DNA of 7,953 nt, taken from assembly GCA_947463285.1 (NCBI GenBank), contig CANHTV010000149.1, positions 1 to 7,953 of the forward strand, in the 5' to 3' direction. A program made the position numbers and the translations under genes. Position 1 is the first letter of the stretch. Every line of letters begins with the position of its first letter. The notes below the pieces were generated by a model. The model searched no databases. It was not told the origin of the DNA and saw only the letters and a program-made list of their open reading frames with translations. Shown here in pieces: positions 7,069 through 7,953 of the stretch. The DNA is from Verrucomicrobiaceae bacterium. Lineage in GTDB: Bacteria > Verrucomicrobiota > Verrucomicrobiia > Verrucomicrobiales > Verrucomicrobiaceae.

Positions 7069-7299
7069 ATGGCAACCCACGAACTCTTTGCTCAAGTCGC
7101 GCGTCTCCCCTCTGAAGAGCGGCGTTTTTTGGCGGAAATCATCTGGGAGACGGTGGATGCCGACTTGCCTGCCCAATGGGAAAACGACGCCACGATTTCT
7201 GCCGAGGTCGAGAGACGTTTCGCGGCCTTCAAAGCCGGGCGTGAAAAGGGCTTGAGCCACGACGAGGTCTTCGCCGCCGCCAAGGTGCTGGCCGCATGA
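7069..7299 (+). CDS. Addiction-module antitoxin (putative addiction module component family)
   Basis: A 76-residue protein matching the short antitoxin family found upstream of ParE/RelE toxins (the family named putative addiction module component, unstable antitoxin). It opens with a helical segment around LPSEERRFLAEIIWETVD (about 13-30), as in relatives with LP-EER-L-E-LWD. It ends with a Glu/Arg/Ala-rich helix containing EVERRFAAFKAGREKGLSHD and DEVFAAAKVLAA. Such proteins bind and block the toxin and usually repress their own promoter. The start ATG 7069 has no Shine-Dalgarno sequence. Its TGA (7297-7299) overlaps the toxin ATG (7296-7298) in the ATGA arrangement, typical of translationally coupled toxin-antitoxin pairs. 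The reading frame is intact although the toxin is not. Confidence 0.88.
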   Translation: MATHELFAQVARLPSEERRFLAEIIWETVDADLPAQWENDATISAEVERRFAAFKAGREKGLSHDEVFAAAKVLAA

Positions 7300-7596
7300 A
7301 GATCGTCTATTCGGAGCAGTTCCAAGCAGAGCTCTGCTGCGTGACCGGGCGCTACAGCGCCGAGGACAAGGCGCTGGGTCGGCGCTTCGTACAAACCGTC
7401 GAAAACGCAGCTTGGGAGATTCAGGCGGACCCGCTGCGCTAGCGTGTGTTTGATGGGCGTGTGCGCCGCTGCCTCGTTCCCCGCTTCCCCTTACATCATC
7501 TATTATTTGGTCGAGGATGAGGTGCTCTACTTTGGAGCCCTGCTGCACAGCGCGAGACACCCGGAAGCTTATCGCGGCTCATTCACCGACCTGTAG
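7296..7596 (+). pseudogene. ParE/RelE-family toxin, disrupted by a nonsense codon and a +1 frameshift
   Basis: The reading begins MKIVYSEQFQAELCC at the ATG overlapping the antitoxin stop and runs to DPLR, where codon 49 is TAG (7440-7442). Relatives have a Trp or similar residue here, so TGG to TAG is likely. The frame resumes RVFDGRVRRCLVPRFP, typical of ParE/RelE C-terminal halves. After the CCCC at 7487-7490 the frame shifts; reading from TAC 7492 restores YIIYYLVEDEVLYFGALLH and then ARHPEAYRGSF, ending at TAG 7594-7596. One extra T in CCCCTTAC explains the shift. Rejoined, the protein is about 99 residues, normal for this family, which cleaves mRNA on ribosomes or poisons gyrase. A weak AAGG lies 10 bases before the ATG. 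As it stands only a 48-residue stub is made, lacking the C-terminal strands and catalytic residues. Confidence 0.88.
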
Positions 7597-7716
7597 GAAA
7601 ACTCGCTGGAGAGACCGCCACTTTATGCTCTGCTCGACCAGGAACGCGCGGCAGGATAGGGAGCGGTCTTGGCATTGATGCCGACAAGCTGCTCTTCAAG
7701 AGCAAGTAACTGATGA

Positions 7717-7953
7717 TCAAGGGTTTGGGAAGCCTTCGAGGCAGGTGATCAACTGTGGAAATGAGGTGTAAACTTGCACTGAATGCCTGGCATCTTTTTC
7801 GCTGAATGCCTGGCATCTTTTTCGTCTTTTTCGTGAAACGAGCCACCAGCGCACCAGAAAATACACGAAAACAGTCAATAGACCCGCGATGGCATTGTTG
7901 AGAATCTCCTCCCATTGGAAGAGCTTTTGTTGGTCATCGAACCACTGGTCGAG
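7717..7953 (-). CDS. C-terminal end of an unidentified membrane protein (5' part outside window)
   Basis: The minus strand is open from the window edge for 78 codons to TGA (7719-7717). It reads LDQWFDDQQKLFQWEEI, a polar, aromatic-rich helix, then a hydrophobic span of about 20 residues (AIAGLLTVFVYFLVRWWLV) and a strongly basic stretch SRKRRKR, as for a membrane helix with its C-terminal side in the cytoplasm. The remaining 32 residues are encoded by the 23-bp tandem repeat and the DNA beyond it, and look unlike protein evolved in place. The native C-terminus may have been replaced when the repeat arose. I do not recognise the family. It converges on the toxin pseudogene. Confidence 0.6.
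   Translation of the reverse strand, partial: LDQWFDDQQKLFQWEEILNNAIAGLLTVFVYFLVRWWLVSRKRRKRCQAFSEKDARHSVQVYTSFPQLITCLEGFPNP
7779..7833. repeat. Perfect 23-bp tandem repeat, two full copies and a 9-base partial, palindromic core
   Basis: Copies at 7779-7801 and 7802-7824 are identical. The unit contains AATGCCTGGCATCTTTTTC, in which ATGCC-T-GGCAT is a perfect inverted repeat followed by a T-run. A third partial copy, TCTTTTTCG (7825-7833), matches the last nine bases of the unit. On the plus strand each copy resembles a very small hairpin plus T-tract. On the minus strand the repeat lies within the open C-terminal frame of the membrane protein; because 23 is not a multiple of 3, the two copies are read in different frames. 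Confidence 0.85.

Noticed and set aside
7597..7731. Plus-strand stretch ending GIDADKLLFKSK then TAA (7708-7710) as the tail of another gene
   Set aside because: The short ending looks protein-like, but nothing upstream in that frame does, and there is no start or homologous feature I can name.
7779..7833. CRISPR array or plasmid iterons
   Set aside because: The copies abut with no spacers and there are only two; no Cas or replication-initiation gene is present.

Overview
The window is about 8 kb of bacterial chromosome, moderately GC-rich by eye, with short intergenic gaps and genes on both strands. The best guess at the organism is a member of the Verrucomicrobiota (Prosthecobacter/Verrucomicrobium-like). 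This rests on the DUF5069 protein, a Tat-exported hydrolase of a type I associate with Verrucomicrobia and Planctomycetes, an addiction-module pair, and the near absence of Shine-Dalgarno sequences. It is an inference; there is no rRNA or other marker gene here.

Layout from left to right. Positions 2-1309 (+) hold a MATE-family efflux transporter whose first residues lie outside the window. A DUF5069 protein follows at 1348-1785 (+). Converging on it, 3097 down to 1803 (-), is a wrecked secreted alpha/beta-hydrolase gene. It keeps its Tat-like signal and its C-terminal half but has lost the middle of the protein, the reading frame, and two codons that became TAG. After a 352-base gap comes an intact AAA ATPase with a DUF4143 domain (4763 down to 3450, -); its stop codon lies at the edge of a perfect 9-bp hairpin. 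An AT-rich divergent region of 316 bases, rich in short palindromes, separates it from a GntR/aminotransferase fusion regulator of the MocR type (5080-6501, +). A small two-helix membrane protein (6587-6841, +) follows in the same direction.

The right end is accessory in character. It has an imperfect 41-bp tandem duplication (6853-6930) and a type II toxin-antitoxin pair. The antitoxin (7069-7299) is intact; the ParE/RelE toxin (7296-7596) is broken by a TAG and a +1 frameshift. Beyond it are a perfect 23-bp tandem repeat with a palindromic core (7779-7833) and, on the minus strand, the C-terminal end of an unidentified membrane protein (7953 down to 7717) that reads through that repeat.

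The genes do not form one pathway. The clearest theme is decay: two genes have been inactivated by several independent lesions while their neighbours stay open. I found no convincing new multi-gene system. The most informative items are the antitoxin left without a working toxin, the internally deleted exported hydrolase, and the repeats inside or next to coding ends.
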